A stretch of DNA of 64,000 bases from Rostratula benghalensis (GCA_013399305.1 VXAI01000181.1:1-64000), one strand, 5' to 3'. Shown: positions 1 to 12,670, counted from the first letter of the stretch. The notes: generated by a model from the letters alone, not told the origin. Program-made: numbers and translations.

Positions 1-2960
1 CCACCAGTAAGGGCATTCACTTCCTGAACATTCTATTGTCCCATCCCTCCGTGATGCCCACAGCCTGATCTACCGCCGTTCCCAGTTCCCACCCAGCTTC
101 TTGGGATCCACCAGTGAGACTTCTCCAATGAGGCAGCCCCTCGCAGGAGAGCTTAACACAGGAATCCCATTGAATTCAGCACCTAGGGCCAGAGATGCAG
201 TTTCCTGGTCGGGAACACCAAGCCTGGAGCTGGAGACCTACTGGTTGGACCACTATGCCCAATCTGGCCCTTGGGAAGGAGGTCCATCAAAGGCTGGAGG
301 CAGCAGGACGTGCTGCAGGCTTCAAACCAGGCATCAGCTGAGCTTCAAACAAGTAGAAAGTTTTGTTTGTTTTGCAAGTTAATTTTCCACGGCGCGGCTG
401 ACCATGGGACGGCACTGGGAACGTGTGACCAGCCCTTCTGGCACCAGCAAGGGCTCAGCCGGGCTCATCACGAGCAGGAACCTGCCTGATGGCCCACGTG
501 GAGCAGGCCACAGCCACGAAAGGAGACGTGGTAAACTCAATTCCTTGCTTTCATCCAAAAGCAGCGCTCCCCAGGTCAGGGCTGTGACACTTGAAGAGCT
601 TGAAACAGCCCTCACGCCAGCCTGTCTTTTTGGGGTGAAGAGGTGCCACCTGAGCCCCTGGACATCCCTCTACCCATGGGCTGCTTTCTCAAAGAGCCAG
701 GTGATGGCACACTTCCATAGCACTGCCCTCCTGGTTTTTGCCTGCAGCTGTATTTGACAGCAGTCATTTAATACCCCCTGTAAGATTTGATTTTTCCACT
801 TGACTGCAATTTTTCAAAAACAAGAATTAAATGTATTCCGTTTATTTCACCACCACCCCTCCTTGATACCGCTCATGCTAAAAAATCTCTCTGTTCTTGT
901 ATTTCATTTTTAAACTCTGCATAACAGGCAATGCAGCTATGGAAATGTGGCTTTTTTTCCTTTGAGATGGTTTCCAAAATATTATTAATAGTCCAAATCC
1001 AGCCAGATTTGGCAATGATGGCCAATGATGGCAGTTCTGGACATCAGAACCTATTAAGCTGATCTTCTGGAGCACACACCTGAGTCCTGAGATCTTCTGG
1101 GGGAAGGGAGACAATGTTCTGGGGGGAGCAGAGAGGAGCATTTTGCCTCCCTCTACAGCAGGGCTACCAACGGCACAAATCCTCTCAGGACCCACACAGT
1201 TTTAGGAGTCCTCTGGCAGCCATTGGATGATATCTGGGGCAAGGAAGTAATTTTCCTACCAGCTCAAACCCCCATGGACAGCCATGGAGAAGAAACTTCA
1301 ATTCCTCTCCACGGTGATCAACCACGGGATTGTCCAGAAGTCACATGGACAAGTGCCCTGCGACTGCAAAGGTGACACTGGGGACATCTTCAGTGTCATC
1401 TTTTGTCTTCCTGGAGCAAAATACAGATGTTTTATGTTTGTTACAGGGTGCTGGAAAATGCCATGGTGGTGTGTGGGCACTTTTGGGTTGTCTCCACAAA
1501 ACTAAACATGATGACTTGAGTGCTCTCTTCTAGCTCTCCTGCCCATCCAGAGGACCTTCACCAGGCTTCTGCACTGGGATGAGATTCCTCCTTGGTTAAC
1601 CCAAGAAGGAAAACCACCTGCCTTGAAAGGAGAGGACATGATGCAGCTCCAGCATCAGGATGCAGGGAGAACATTAAGTCTCGATTGCCACAAACTCCAG
1701 CTGGGAGGAAGAGGTGCCATCAGGTAAGCACAGTGTCAACCCTGAAGGAAAAGTTGTTGGGCAAACTACGGGCTGAGAACCATTAAAACGCTGTTGCCAT
1801 GAGCTCCAGAAGTTATTTTCCCATAGACTGCAGCCCAGGTGGCAGAAAAGCAGGCTTTTAAAAAGATATTAATTTCTAGAAACCAACATATAAAATTTAT
1901 TTATACCCCCTTACTAGAAGCAAATCTAATACAGAAGTAAAAAGGCAGTGGGAGACATTCTGATACCTTGGCTGGCAACTCAGATAACAGCATTAGGTTT
2001 CAAGCAAAACAAAATGTTTCTGGGGGGGTTTTTTGGGGTGGTTTTTTTTTCTTACAGCCTGCTTTGCTCCAGGTTACACATTAACCTGCTGCATTTGTGA
2101 GGCAACAGCACTGTGCCGCATGTGGGAGTCGGCAAATTAAATTGTAAAGCTTCTTTGTGAGAAGACTGGTTTCAGAGAACACAAAGAAATTAAAATACCA
2201 TAAACGATTAAAGTGGATGAGATTTTTCTGTGTTTTTCCAAGAAGCTATCAGTTACCACCTGAATAAAGATCTCTTTGATAGCTTTTTTTTTTAATTTGG
2301 AAAGATCCTCAAAATAATTACATCTCCTCACATTAGATAGTAATTTTTATATAAAATTTAGCTTCATGTGAAATAGGAGGAATACATTATTCATCTTGCC
2401 TTTTACACCTAAATTAAAACTAGGGGGAATTACCGTGCTTTGCCTCCCAGATTTAAGGTGGAAGTGAGAGCAGGGACGGACTGTCCCACAGTCCAGGCAC
2501 CGTGAAACACCCTGGATGGAGGAACCCCCAGGGAGCCTACCTGAACACATCAGTATGGAAATTAATTGACTTTTCAACTATTTTTCACCAAGAGTCACTC
2601 CTTCATTGTCTGCTAAAAATTTTGCACTTGACACACACCCAACTGCAAGGTTTGCAACAAAGAACAGAGCTGCTGAAATTCAAAATATGATGCTGTGTAA
2701 TACGTAGACACCATTTACACCTGCTTTCTGCTTCACCACCGGACTTTCCCCTTTTCTCCTCTATTTTCTTCTCCTCTTTCACAGTTGTCTTGCAAGAAGA
2801 TTTTTCCTAGCGGCAAGATGCAGGCACTTGCAAATGTTACAGCTGCTCTTGAGTAAGAAATCAGATTATTCCATAGCTTCAAGGTACCTACATTTTCTCC
2901 TGAGATGCCTGAGCTGGCCAATGTGCAAGAAAGGACTCTAAAACAATCTGGACCACGGAA
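1..2960. other. Unique intronic sequence, no feature seen
   Basis: No exon, CR1 copy or RNA gene recognised. It holds short homopolymers only, such as a G/T-rich stretch near 2020-2051. Open frames are short and lack family resemblance. Confidence 0.6.
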
Positions 2961-3325
2961 ATCACAGACTCATGGAATAGTTTAGGTTAGAAGGGACCTC
3001 TAGAAGAGTCTCACCCAAACCCTGCTGCAAGCAGACCCAAGTGGACCAGACTGCTCAGGGCCTTGCCTTGTCAAATTTTGAGCATCTCCAAGGATGGTGG
3101 TCCCGCAGCCGCTCTGGCCCCTATCGCAGCATTTGACCACCCTCCCAGTCAAGGCATTTTTACCTTCCAGCAAGTCAGAATGTCCCATTTTGTAAGAAGG
3201 ACCTGGCTCCGTCCTCTCTACACTCTCCCATCGGGCATCTAGAGGCAGCAATGAGATCTTCACTTCCCCTCCTCTCCCTTGGGATGATCAATCCCAGTTT
3301 CCTCAGCTCCTGCTGATACTCCATG
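2961..3325 (-). repeat. CR1 LINE fragment, old and diverged, 3' part
   Basis: It starts with the reverse complement of a CR1 3' end (CACAGACTCATGGAATAG, then TTAGAAGGGACCTC). It continues antisense through the CR1 tail region: a ...CTGCTCAGGG... block, a ...GACCACCCTCCCAGTC... block and ...CCTCAGCTCCTGCTGATA. Many substitutions indicate an old copy. It abuts the next CR1 copy head to tail without a spacer. Confidence 0.85.
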
Positions 3326-3568
3326 TCATAGGCTGACATAGGTTCTGACTGGAAGGGACTTTAAAGCCCACCCAGTGCCACCCCTTGCCACCCCCTGGGC
3401 AGGGACACCTCCAACCAGACCAGGTGGCTCCAAGCCCCCTCCAACCTGGCCTTGAACCCCTCCAGGGATGGGGCAGCCACAGCTTCTCTGGGCAACCTGG
3501 GCCAGGCTCTCACCACCCTCACCCCAAACAAGTTCTTCCCAACATCTCACCTCCATCTTCCCTTCCAC
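3326..3568 (-). repeat. CR1 LINE fragment, 3' end, younger subfamily
   Basis: Antisense CR1 3' end with the blocks TTTAAAGCCCACCCAGTGCC, GGGCAGGGACACCTCC, CCTCCAGGGATGGGGCAGCC and TTCTCTGGGCAACCTGGGCC. The 5' end is truncated near 3568. It belongs to the same subfamily as the copies at 28932, 45048 and, in sense, 14180, 33744 and 46026. Confidence 0.92.
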
Positions 3569-4909
3569 ATCGACGCTATCAACAATCCAGGAAGAGGTGC
3601 CTTCCCTTGCTCCAAGACCCTTGGCTCAAGCTCAACTTTGAACCAGGACCCCCAACCCTTTAGTGCTAAACAGCTTTCTACCTGCCCACCACCCAGCCAG
3701 GACCATTGCAAAGGGTAAACTGGTATAACTGGCAGCGTCATTACATTCCCATAGTCATTAGCCTGGATGCCTTTAATTAGTATCTTCTAGTTGTTGATCA
3801 AATTGATGCTATTTTGCCTGTGCTTGGAATTTGGTTTTCGTTCCAGAAATTGTTGTTGTTTTTAAAAATACACTTATCATTCCCATCAGCTCTTTATGAA
3901 CAAACAACAGATTTCTAAAATATTCACTACATCACTGGAATTCATTTTAATTAGAACTGAAGCACCGGGATAATTTACGTTATCAAAACACATGCATTTT
4001 TCATGAGGAAAGTATGCGTCTTGAAAAACACTAACTTTAAAAAATCCCAATGGCTTAGTGACCATCCACGTCCCTGTTATAAAAAATATACACCCTTCAA
4101 AACCCCCAGGGGATGATGGAAGGAACAGAAGACAATAGAGGAATGCTCCTCTAGTGTTGCCACCAGGTATTTCCAAGAAGGATGCATGAATAATGGACCA
4201 AGTGTGAAGGGAAGAGCTTATTTGCCCCTTGGATCTACCAAATAATCAGGGTGACCTGAACAGAAATGTGCCCCACGGCAAATACCTCCACACCTTCCAC
4301 TCCTTTGTTCACTCCCCTTGATACCTCATCCTCAGATGAGATCCTCATCTGGCAAACTCTAGCGAATGAACGTGCCTCAAAGAACGTGATTTGTCCCGCC
4401 ACCCCAGGTCAATAAAATAAAAAAATTGGGGAAAAGTCATGGGGAATTCTTTGGGATATAGAAAAAGGCCATTTATGTATAAAAAAAGAAAACGAGAGAT
4501 GTGTGTATTCCTTCTGTATGTACTAACAATGCACTCAAGATAGATCTGTAATGCTTTTGGGATGTATTATTAACCACCCTGACTGCTGGGAACTCGGGTG
4601 AGTCCCTACCACCGACCTGCTGTGCCTGGGTGAATTCCTCTTTATCTCATATGACCCAGAATTTTCCCTTCCTCTGCCTCCCTGGGAAGTGAAGACCCAC
4701 AGCAATCCTTCTCACAGCAGCAAGGAACAGGAACTGAAATCTACTGCTCCGTGGACGTGACAGACACAGGGACAACTCTCTGCAGGCACGGAAAAAAGGG
4801 TGGCAGCAGCCACAGGACCAAAAGGGACAGGCTTAGATGGATATTGAAGATCTGAGCGACTCAATTGTCCTTTCTCCAAACAAGTTCTTCTTCAAATTAT
4901 GAACGAGAC
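3569..4909. other. Unique AT-rich sequence, nothing recognised
   Basis: No CR1, microsatellite or coding signal stands out between two CR1 copies. Confidence 0.6.
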
Positions 4910-5278
4910 AGAATCACAGAATGCTCTGGGGTTGGAAGGGACCTCTGGAGATCATCCAGTCCAACCCCCTGCCACAGCAGGTCCTTCTAGAGCAGGTCCC
5001 ACAGGAACGTGTCCAGTGGGGTCCAGTGGGGTCTCCAGAGACAGAGACTCCACCACCTCTCTGGGCAGCCCCTGCCAGGGCTCTGCCACCCTCACAGGAA
5101 AAAAGTTCCTCCTTATGTTGAGATGGAACTTCCCATGTTCCAGTTTGTGCCCACTCCCTCCTGTCCTGTCACTGGACACCACTGACAAAAGCCTGGCCCC
5201 ATCCTCCTGACACCCACCCTTGAAGTATTTCTAGGTGTTGATCGGATCCCCCCCCCAGTCTTCTCTTGTCCTGGCTAA
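4910..5278 (-). repeat. CR1 LINE, 3' part of a copy interrupted by another CR1
   Basis: Antisense CR1 beginning AGAATCACAGAATGCTCTGG and GGAAGGGACCTCTGGAGATC and running through the C-terminal ORF2 coding remnant to ...TTCTCTTGTCCTGGCTAA. The same element resumes at 5383 with GACCCAAGTCCCTCAGC, the sequence expected next in intact copies such as the one at 18275. A short duplication (GTCCAGTGGG twice, near 5011-5030) is private to this copy. Confidence 0.93.
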
Positions 5279-5380
5279 CAAGAGACTTGTTTTAATGATG
5301 GTTTCTATCAGAGTTAGGTTGATGGTTGGACTAGGCCACCTAAAAAGTTCCTTCCAATCTAGACAATTCTATGACTCTAA
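5279..5380 (+). repeat. CR1 3'-end fragment nested inside an antisense CR1
   Basis: A sense CR1 tail (GTTAGGTTGATGGTTGGACT ... CTTCCAATCTAGACAATTCT then ATGACTCT) of about 85-100 bases lies between the two halves of the antisense copy. Its terminal ATTCTATGACTCTA is the CR1 3' octamer repeat. The exact left edge within 5279-5295 is unclear. Confidence 0.88.
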
Positions 5381-5382
5381 AA

Positions 5383-5437
5383 AGACCCAAGTCCCTCAGC
5401 TTTTCCTCATAACAGAGGTGTCCCTGTCCCCTCATCC
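5383..5437 (-). repeat. CR1 LINE, continuation of the interrupted copy from 4910
   Basis: GACCCAAGTCCCTCAGC, then TTTTCCTCATAACAGAGGTG and CCCCTCATC match the antisense CR1 segment that should follow position 5278. It is truncated at about 5437. Confidence 0.88.
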
Positions 5438-6264
5438 CCTAGAATATTCTCTTGAATTTAGGAAGATAAGGATTTATATTTTAAATCCAACGATCAGCTA
5501 GTGGTTCTCTAAATGTATTTCTTCTTTGACATGTACTCAATGAAAACTCTGTTAAAAATATTTGTTAAAAGTAAAGAAAATGCAGCAAACACTTGCTCAC
5601 AGGAGATCCATTTCCTTCCTCCCAGTTGAAATACGGAGCTTGCATTGGGCTACTGCAGGGAGAGACTGGGAGACCCAGAATCCAGCAAACCTGTCCTTTT
5701 GGGTGTGCAGACACCTGTGATTCACGTCCAAAGTGATGGCAGAGAAATGCAGATTTATCCATCTGCTGAGCAGCACAAGATGGGGTGGGTGAAGTTCATC
5801 ACGATGCTTTAAGTGGTGATGGGTGAACGTGCAAAAGCACCCTGAAACCAGGACGGTCCCAGGTAACATCTACTAATTAATTAAACAGATACACTAAGTG
5901 ACATTCCACAGAAATAATATTCCTTTGATGGGGGGAGAGGGGAATTTGTTTCTTTATTCAGGTGCTTTAAAAAACTCGAAGCTTTAAACAACAACTGGAA
6001 AAGAAGGATTAAAGAAGCCATTATTTCACAGGAGAAAACTTTCAGCTTATGAAATTTATTCCCTATAGCTGTAATACATCAAATTCAGGTTTTAATTTCA
6101 GATCTCTAATATTACTTCGAAAGGGAAGTGATGCATTTCTTCAGGAAAGAAGCATTTTGTTTGGAATTATAACTTGGAATAATACTTTTATAATTCAAAG
6201 TTAAGGTGGTTTTCTTTGTAAGAACCTAAAAAGCTAGGAGAAAATAAAACCTTCAAAGAAGGTG

Positions 6265-6515
6265 TTAAGCTGGAGAAGAGCAGCTTTAGAGTGGATATTA
6301 GGAAGTTCTTTTCTCTGAGGGTGGTGGAGCACTGGGAGAGGTTGCCCAGGGAGGTGGTTGAGGCCCCTTCCCTGGAGATCTTCAAGGGGAGGCTGGAGGA
6401 GGCCCTGGGCAACCTGGTCTGGTTGGGGGTGTCCCTGCTGACTGCGGGGGGGTGGGACTGGGTGACCTTTGGAGGTCCCTTCCAGCCTGGACCACTCTAT
6501 GACTCTGTGGTTCTA
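6265..6515 (+). repeat. CR1 LINE fragment, 3' end
   Basis: Sense CR1: GTGGATATTAGGAAGTTCTT, GAGGTTGCCCAGGGAGGTGG, CCTGGAGATCTTCAAGG and TTTGGAGGTCCCTTCCAGCC, ending in ACTCTATGACTCTGTGGTTCT. The 5' end is truncated. A run of Gs near 6447 is private to the copy. Confidence 0.92.
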
Positions 6516-7128
6516 TTACTGAAACACATCCTTGACTCTCACAACAGCAAGCAGCAGGCACCAACCCGTGTCAGTGTGATTTGTCCCTTACCCATCACAG
6601 CTCCCTAACTCTTACCCCTTGCTCCCAGCATCGACCAAGCTGCCCCATCCACCACCACCATCAGAATGCATCGCAGCAAAGGAAAAGGAATTTCTTCACA
6701 AACAGGTTTTTTTTCCTGAACCTGCATAGATCTAGTCCCTGAGGAAATTATAATTTTAATAATGATTAATTTTTTTTTTTTGTTACGTAGCCCACGTCAT
6801 TCCCCACCGTCAGCAAGAACTCGTTGCTCGCCCCGACACTGCCCATCGGGGGACGTGTCTGTACCCAACACCTCCTTTGAGCCATTTATTCCAGCAGATT
6901 TATAAAATCCATTCAAAAACTTGCCTAAACCATCCCTTGTTAATAATACTTTATACCATCGTAACTGGCAGGTATGGCCTGCTTTCTCTTTTTGGATTTC
7001 AGAAGATAATAAGAAATAATAGTAATATAAATGTGCATTTCTGATTTTCTGTGTTGTGTGCCCTTTCCTCTGAAAATATTTTTTTTTTCTGTGTGGGGGA
7101 GTTTAAATTAAGAAACTCCACTCTAAAA

Positions 7129-7129
7129 N
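7129..7129. other. Single ambiguous base (N)
   Basis: One N inside an AT-rich stretch. It marks an unresolved base call or polymorphism. Confidence 0.95.
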
Positions 7130-7485
7130 ATAAATGATATCTATAAATAATAATATAAAATAGGTAAGCACAGAAGATTTGATAAACAATCTCTGCACTC
7201 CACTCAGTATTTCCCTGCATTTCCTGGGCTTTCTCAATTTACTCTCGTAGACGGTAAAGTCATAACTTTTAAAATATTCTTTCTGAAGTAACAAGAAAAT
7301 AGCCCCTCGACTTCCACGGAGGTGGAAGCAGCCATTGATGCTCTTACACATGAAAGGTTTGGCTTTGAATTATATTCAATATATGTTTAACCTTGTGAAA
7401 AAAGGATTTGTTGGGGTGATGCAGCCACCACCATGAGAAACACCCTGTATATAAATACCTGCTGTACCCTGATTTTTGTTCTAGA

Positions 7486-7879
7486 CTCATAGAATGGTTA
7501 AAGTTGGAAGGGATCTTGAAGATCATCCAGTTCCAACCCCCCTGCCCTGGGCAGGGACACCTCCCACCAGACCAGGTTGCTCCAAGCCCCCTCCAACCTG
7601 GCTTTGAACCCCTCCAGGGATGGGGCAGCCACAGCTTCTCTGGGCAACCTGTTCCAGTGCCTCTCCACCCTTACACCAAAGAATTTCTCTCTGGTATCTC
7701 ATCTAAATCCCCCCTCTTCCAATTTAAAGCCGTTACCCCTTGTCCTGTCACTGCACCCCCTGACACAGAGTCCCTCCCCAGCTCCCCTGTAGCTCCCTTC
7801 AGACACTGGAAGCTGCTCTAAGGTCTCCCTGGAGCCTTCTCTTCTCCAGGCTGAAGAACCCCAGCTCTCTCAGCCCGTC
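7486..7879 (-). repeat. CR1 LINE fragment, 3' end
   Basis: Antisense CR1 beginning CTCATAGAATGG, then GGAAGGGATCTTGAAGATCA. It passes through GGGCAGGGACACCTCCCACC and TTCTCTGGGCAACCTGTTCC to CTTCTCTTCTCCAGGCTGAA and CCCAGCTCTCTCAGCCCGTC. It is one of the less diverged copies. Confidence 0.94.
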
Positions 7880-9739
7880 AACCAGCACAGAATTTATGTT
7901 TATAAAATCAAGAAAAGCCAAAAATGACAACTCGGGTGCGATGCCTTGAGCAGAAACAGCTCTGCATGTCCCTGAGAACTCTGTCCCACAAGAAGCAATG
8001 ACCCCACCAGCACTGCTCATGCCACACCAGCACCAGGCATGGGCAGCACATTCATCACGGCAAAGGGCCAAAAATAACAAATATAAAGAAAAACCCCAAC
8101 AGCAGCAAAACCCCCAAATTAAAAGGAGCCCTAGCTGCCTGCATTGGTATTGTCCAAACAAAACTCACTACAACCTTTGCCAACACAACAAACAAGTCAC
8201 ACCTCAACCCAAGGTCTTGCACCAGCTCCTATAGCTCCTGCATAAGATACGAGAGAGAACAGTAAATAGCAGCAGGACCTGGAGGGCTATGGGTGCTGTG
8301 AAATAATCACAAATCACCTTCTTGAAATTAAAAAAGCACAAAGTTCCTTCAGGTGGTGGTCAGGGCCACTGCTGGGCAAACCGTGGTGCTGTCTTCACTC
8401 GGGTCAAAAAAACATTGCAACCTGTGGGAAGAAGGCTCAGGAGATGGCAAAGCTATAAATCCACCAACTTCCTGGGGGCAGTCCGAGGAGGTACTTCCCA
8501 AGGCCACCACAAAAACATTAGGAAGAAACCTCACGCTGAATTAGGGCACAGGTGACGGTGTTGACCAGGCTCCCGTTACAAGTGCAGCACAAATAATTCT
8601 TTATGCTTCCTTCGCTTTCAAGGGGCTGAGTATTCCAGGACCTTTCTTTTTCTGTGACCCAACTCAGGCTTCTTTTCGAATAACCATGATGAGAAAATCT
8701 AGTGTCACTGAGAGCTCCTCCCCGAGCCCCCAGAGACTCAACACACCGTAGATACCGGGAAGGGCGCTCTTGGTGATAAAACCCGTAAATTCCCCGCCAG
8801 AAGATTTTTCAGTGCTTTTCCTCTTCTCTCCCTTCCCGGGGGTGGGCAGAGGTTCAGTTCTGGCTGTCCTTGTTTTGATACCATTAGGAAAGAAGCTCAT
8901 TAACATGGAGGCCGTATGATACATGGAGGGGTGGTGTGGGCTGAGCTCGTTATCGAGCCGCACAAACGAGCAGCGGGAACATCCTGCCTTCAAAGGCTGA
9001 TGCCTCCACTGACTCAACACCAACCTAACACATCAGCCCAAAGCAATCCTGGATCCCGCTACAGAAAATCTTTTGGGTCATTCCCATAAACCATTTGTAT
9101 ACTTTTCTTCTAGAAGGAACAGCGAAACGGTATTTTTTTTTTTTTGACTCATTATTCTTTTCTGTTATTATTTTTCTTTTTTCACAAACTTTCTGATTTT
9201 CCCCACCCGCCCCGGTGCTGATTTGTGCCACTCCAGGCACGAGCTCTGCCTGGAGTGAAGCTCCAGAGAGAGAAGCTCCCCTTTTTGATGCCAAAACCCA
9301 AGAATCTGGGAAAAAAAAAAATATCCTTGTCTTTCAGCTTTAAATACCTGCCCTGTCACCCTGCCACCCCAGCCCCAGACGACAGCACTCTGTCTTCTAC
9401 TCATACACACCTTCTGGCAACCCACACACTCACGTATCTTCTGCCTTCCTCCGTGCTCATCTTGGCTTTCATCTGCTATTATATATTCAGCTTTTCCCTC
9501 TGTCATTATCACTGCTCCCATCCTCCTGCTCTGCCAGATCTCCCTACTGTGTGAAGTAATTTCTGCTCGCTTTCCTAATTTCCAAAATCAAACACACAGC
9601 CGGAATGTTACCGGTTATATTCTGATGGCTGGTGCTGAGCCTCGTGTGAATACGTTAATAGTGACTTTATAGGTACAACCAGATTCACCAGAATCAGATC
9701 TTACATCACGAGAGTTAAGGACGACTGCAAATTTATGAA
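7880..9739. other. Unique sequence, nothing recognised
   Basis: It contains a 12-base T run near 9131 and a pyrimidine-rich stretch at about 9330-9560. Its open frames on both strands look like chance. Confidence 0.55.
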
Positions 9740-10128
9740 GACCTGGACAGGCTGCAGAGCTGGAAGAAGAGGAACCTCGTGAAGTTCAACAAGGGCAAGA
9801 GTAGGGTCCTGCAGCTGGGGAGGAATAACCCCCCGCACCAGGACAGGTTGGAGGTGACCTGCTGGAGAGCAGCTCTGAGGAAAAAGACCAAGGAGTCCTG
9901 GTGGACAACAAGTTGACCATGAGGCACCAAGGAGGCCAGCAGTCTCCTGGGATGCCTCAAGAAGAGTGTGGCCAGCAGGTTGAGGCAGGTCATCCTGCCC
10001 CTCTGCTCTGCCCTGGGGAGGCCCCATCTGGAGCACTGGGACCAGTTCTGGGCTCCCCAGTTCAAGAAAGACAGGGAACTGCTGGAAAGGGCACAGCAGA
10101 GGCTACAAAGATGATCAAGGGAATGGAT
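9740..10128 (+). repeat. CR1 LINE fragment, ORF2 reverse transcriptase C-terminal part
   Basis: Sense CR1 from the ORF2 coding region: GACCTGGACAGGCTGCAGAG, a translated remnant resembling KRNLVKFNKGK, and then GGTCATCCTGCCCCTCTGCT, GGAGCACTGGGACCAGTTCT and AAGACAGGGAACTGCTGG. It ends near AAGATGATCAAGGGAATGG. Both ends are truncated and the frame is broken, so it is not functional. Confidence 0.93.
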
Positions 10129-10255
10129 GCCACCTTACAAAAAGTGACACTTCATGATACAAGAGTCTAAAAGGAAAAGTAAAGCCCATTCTAGGATGAA
10201 AAGAAATACAAAATTCTTTGTTTTGGCTCAACAGCCTCATTGTTTCATCACAAAA

Positions 10256-10319
10256 CCTTTCTTCTCCCAAGCATCCTTTCCTTTCATCTCCCCAGTTTCC
10301 TTTCCTTTCTTCTCCCAAA
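10256..10319. repeat. Pyrimidine-rich minisatellite, about three units of 24 bases
   Basis: Three imperfect units built on CTTTCCTTTCTTCTCCCAA. The last unit runs into the CR1 copy that follows. The unit resembles the CTTCTCCCAA segment of CR1, so it may have arisen by local duplication of CR1 sequence. Confidence 0.6.
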
Positions 10320-10617
10320 TCACAAGTGATAGGACAAGAGGATATGGCCTCAAGTTGCACCCGAGGAGGTTTAGGGTGGATATTAGGAACAATTTTAGGT
10401 TTAGGATGGATATGAGGAACAGTTTTTAAACAGAAAGGGTTCTTAAGCCTTGGAATGGGCTGCTCAGGGCAGGGGTTGAGGCCCCATCCCTGGAGGGATT
10501 TCAAAGTTGGGATGACACAGTGCTGAAGGACATGGGTTAGTGATGGGTATTAGGTTGATGGTTGACTCAATGATCTTAAAGGTCCCTTCCAACCTAGAAA
10601 ATTCTACAATTCCATGA
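10320..10617 (+). repeat. CR1 LINE fragment, 3' end, with an internal 30-base duplication
   Basis: Sense CR1: AGTGATAGGACAAGAGGATA, TTGAGGCCCCATCCCTGG, TAGTGATGGGTATTAGG and GATCTTAAAGGTCCCTTCC, ending in ATTCTACAATTCCATGA. The segment TTTAGGRTGGATATKAGGAA occurs twice in tandem (from 10370 and from 10400), a duplication not seen in other copies here. Confidence 0.92.
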
Positions 10618-12149
10618 AAAGGAGGAAGTTTGTAGGTTCCTGTTTAGGAATGTTGGTAGGGGAATCCCCAAATCATCCTCACTTTGCATGGAGACCAGCT
10701 TAAATAGAGTAGAAAATAATGACACGCAGTCTGGAAGCCTGCAATCGTCTGGGGGCTGACAAGGACATCGCAATTCTTGCTGAAACGCCACTTCTCCTAC
10801 CTTCATGGACTTATTTCCCTTCAGACTGATTCTTTTTTTTGCAGTCTCCCTTCAATTAATGTGAAATTTAATTGATGAAGTGTTTAACGTACTATCAAGG
10901 CACTTCTTTACACAAAACTAAATATCTGACATCTCTTGCGTTAATGAAGGGAACCAGACCACGAAGAGACACAGCACAGAGAAGTGAATGGTTTTGGGAG
11001 AGGGCAAACAGGAATAATGCTGCAGTTGTGTGTAGGCAGCTAGGAATAATTGAGATATAAACACAATGAACAACGCAGAGCAGAATGGGAAACAGCATCT
11101 GCCAAGCAAGGTCAGCTCTGGACTATGTTATGTTTGGTTTTAAAAAGGGAGACACAAAATATGCTCAAATTTGCAAAATGGAGACAATTGTCTTTTAGAC
11201 AAAAATAACCTTTCAAGAGCATTTAGCTAAATAAAAAAACCCCATCAATTTCTAGGCAACATTTTCAGGTTGAATTCCTGGATTTTGCAATTAAGAGGCA
11301 CTCATTTAATCAGAGGTGAGCAGCACTACTGTATAAGGCTACATCTGTCTCTACTCTGCTGCGTCGAAGGCCACCGCGGAGATTCAAGTGATGAAGGTGA
11401 GAATAACTCACAGCTTCCAAAATTAGTTAGAAATACTAATGTAGGGACACAGCAGCCATAAGGTCAGGTCATTTGAGGAAAAACACGGAGCTTTGCCCTG
11501 ATTGGTTTGTACTAGAGGGTTCTGGTGCCTTGGCCCAGACTGAGGATGGTCCCATTGCCCAGCTTGACACGTGGGCCACCACCAGATGCTCACAAAGATG
11601 CTGCAGCCAGCAGCCACAGAGGAGAAGAAACCCCAACCTCAGCTCCTTTCTAGTCTCCATGCTTAAATGTGGATGAACAATTTGGGTCTTCCACATTGCA
11701 TTTTTCAGAGCTCTCCGTAGACCTCTAGAGCTCTCCATGTAGAGGAACGGTTCAGATATTGCTCAACGTCAAACACTTCCAACACTTGGCCAGCACAAGC
11801 AACCCCAGTCATCTACTGACGTGCAATTTAAACTAAACTTCCATTTTTCAGCTAATATTGCCAGATCTTAATCATTCATTCCTGTCTGTTGGATCCAAGG
11901 AGCTTCCTTCCCTGGCTTTGGACCTGTACCTGCATCAGCATTTAACTCCTGCTTTCTCCTTTTTGCCTAAAAAAACATCTTAGCATCTGGTAAAACTCTT
12001 GCCATTTTCTAATGCAAAGCCCCAGTGTTTATTTTAATACTTTATGTTTGCTTACACAAAATGTGACTTGCTTTGGTGATGTTCCCTCCGGGAGATGGTT
12101 CCTTCTAGCACCATAAAGATCTTTAACTGCTGAGATGCACAGAGAAATC

Positions 12150-12170
12150 TTTTTTTTTTTTTTTTTTTTT
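12150..12170. repeat. Poly-T tract, 21 bases
   Basis: An uninterrupted T run followed by GCAAGTTG. No transcript-like polyadenylation signal is evident on the minus strand beside it. Confidence 0.95.
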
Positions 12171-12670
12171 GCAAGTTGTTACTTGGTTGAGGGGGTTTTT
12201 TTTGCTTTTCAAAAGTCTTCATTTTCCCAGGTGCCCCCTCAGATTTCACCTCTTGCCTTACAATAACTCAACTTCATGCTGTGGCAGGAACAGAGGAAGA
12301 TGAGGAGGGATGCAGGCAGGGAGAAGGCAGACTTGGATTTACTTTTCTTGACTCTCCTAAATACATGAGCACCCTCAAATGTTAATGGCAAAAAGACAAA
12401 AAAATAATAAAAATATATTCCAGTGATAATGAAACTTGTTTATATCAAGAGATCTGGAATATAAACTCCTTGAATTTAGTTTATCTGGACAATGTTCCTT
12501 GGAGTTCAGTCACCTTACAAGTTTTTGACAGAGAAGACTCTATAAAGTATATAATTTATCTCCTGACAAATAACTTCAACCGCTAGAATACACATTCGGG
12601 CTAGAAAAATGAGTTATTGTTTTGAACACCTTAAAAAAGGGAAATGAGACTGGAGATTATGATTATTGAT

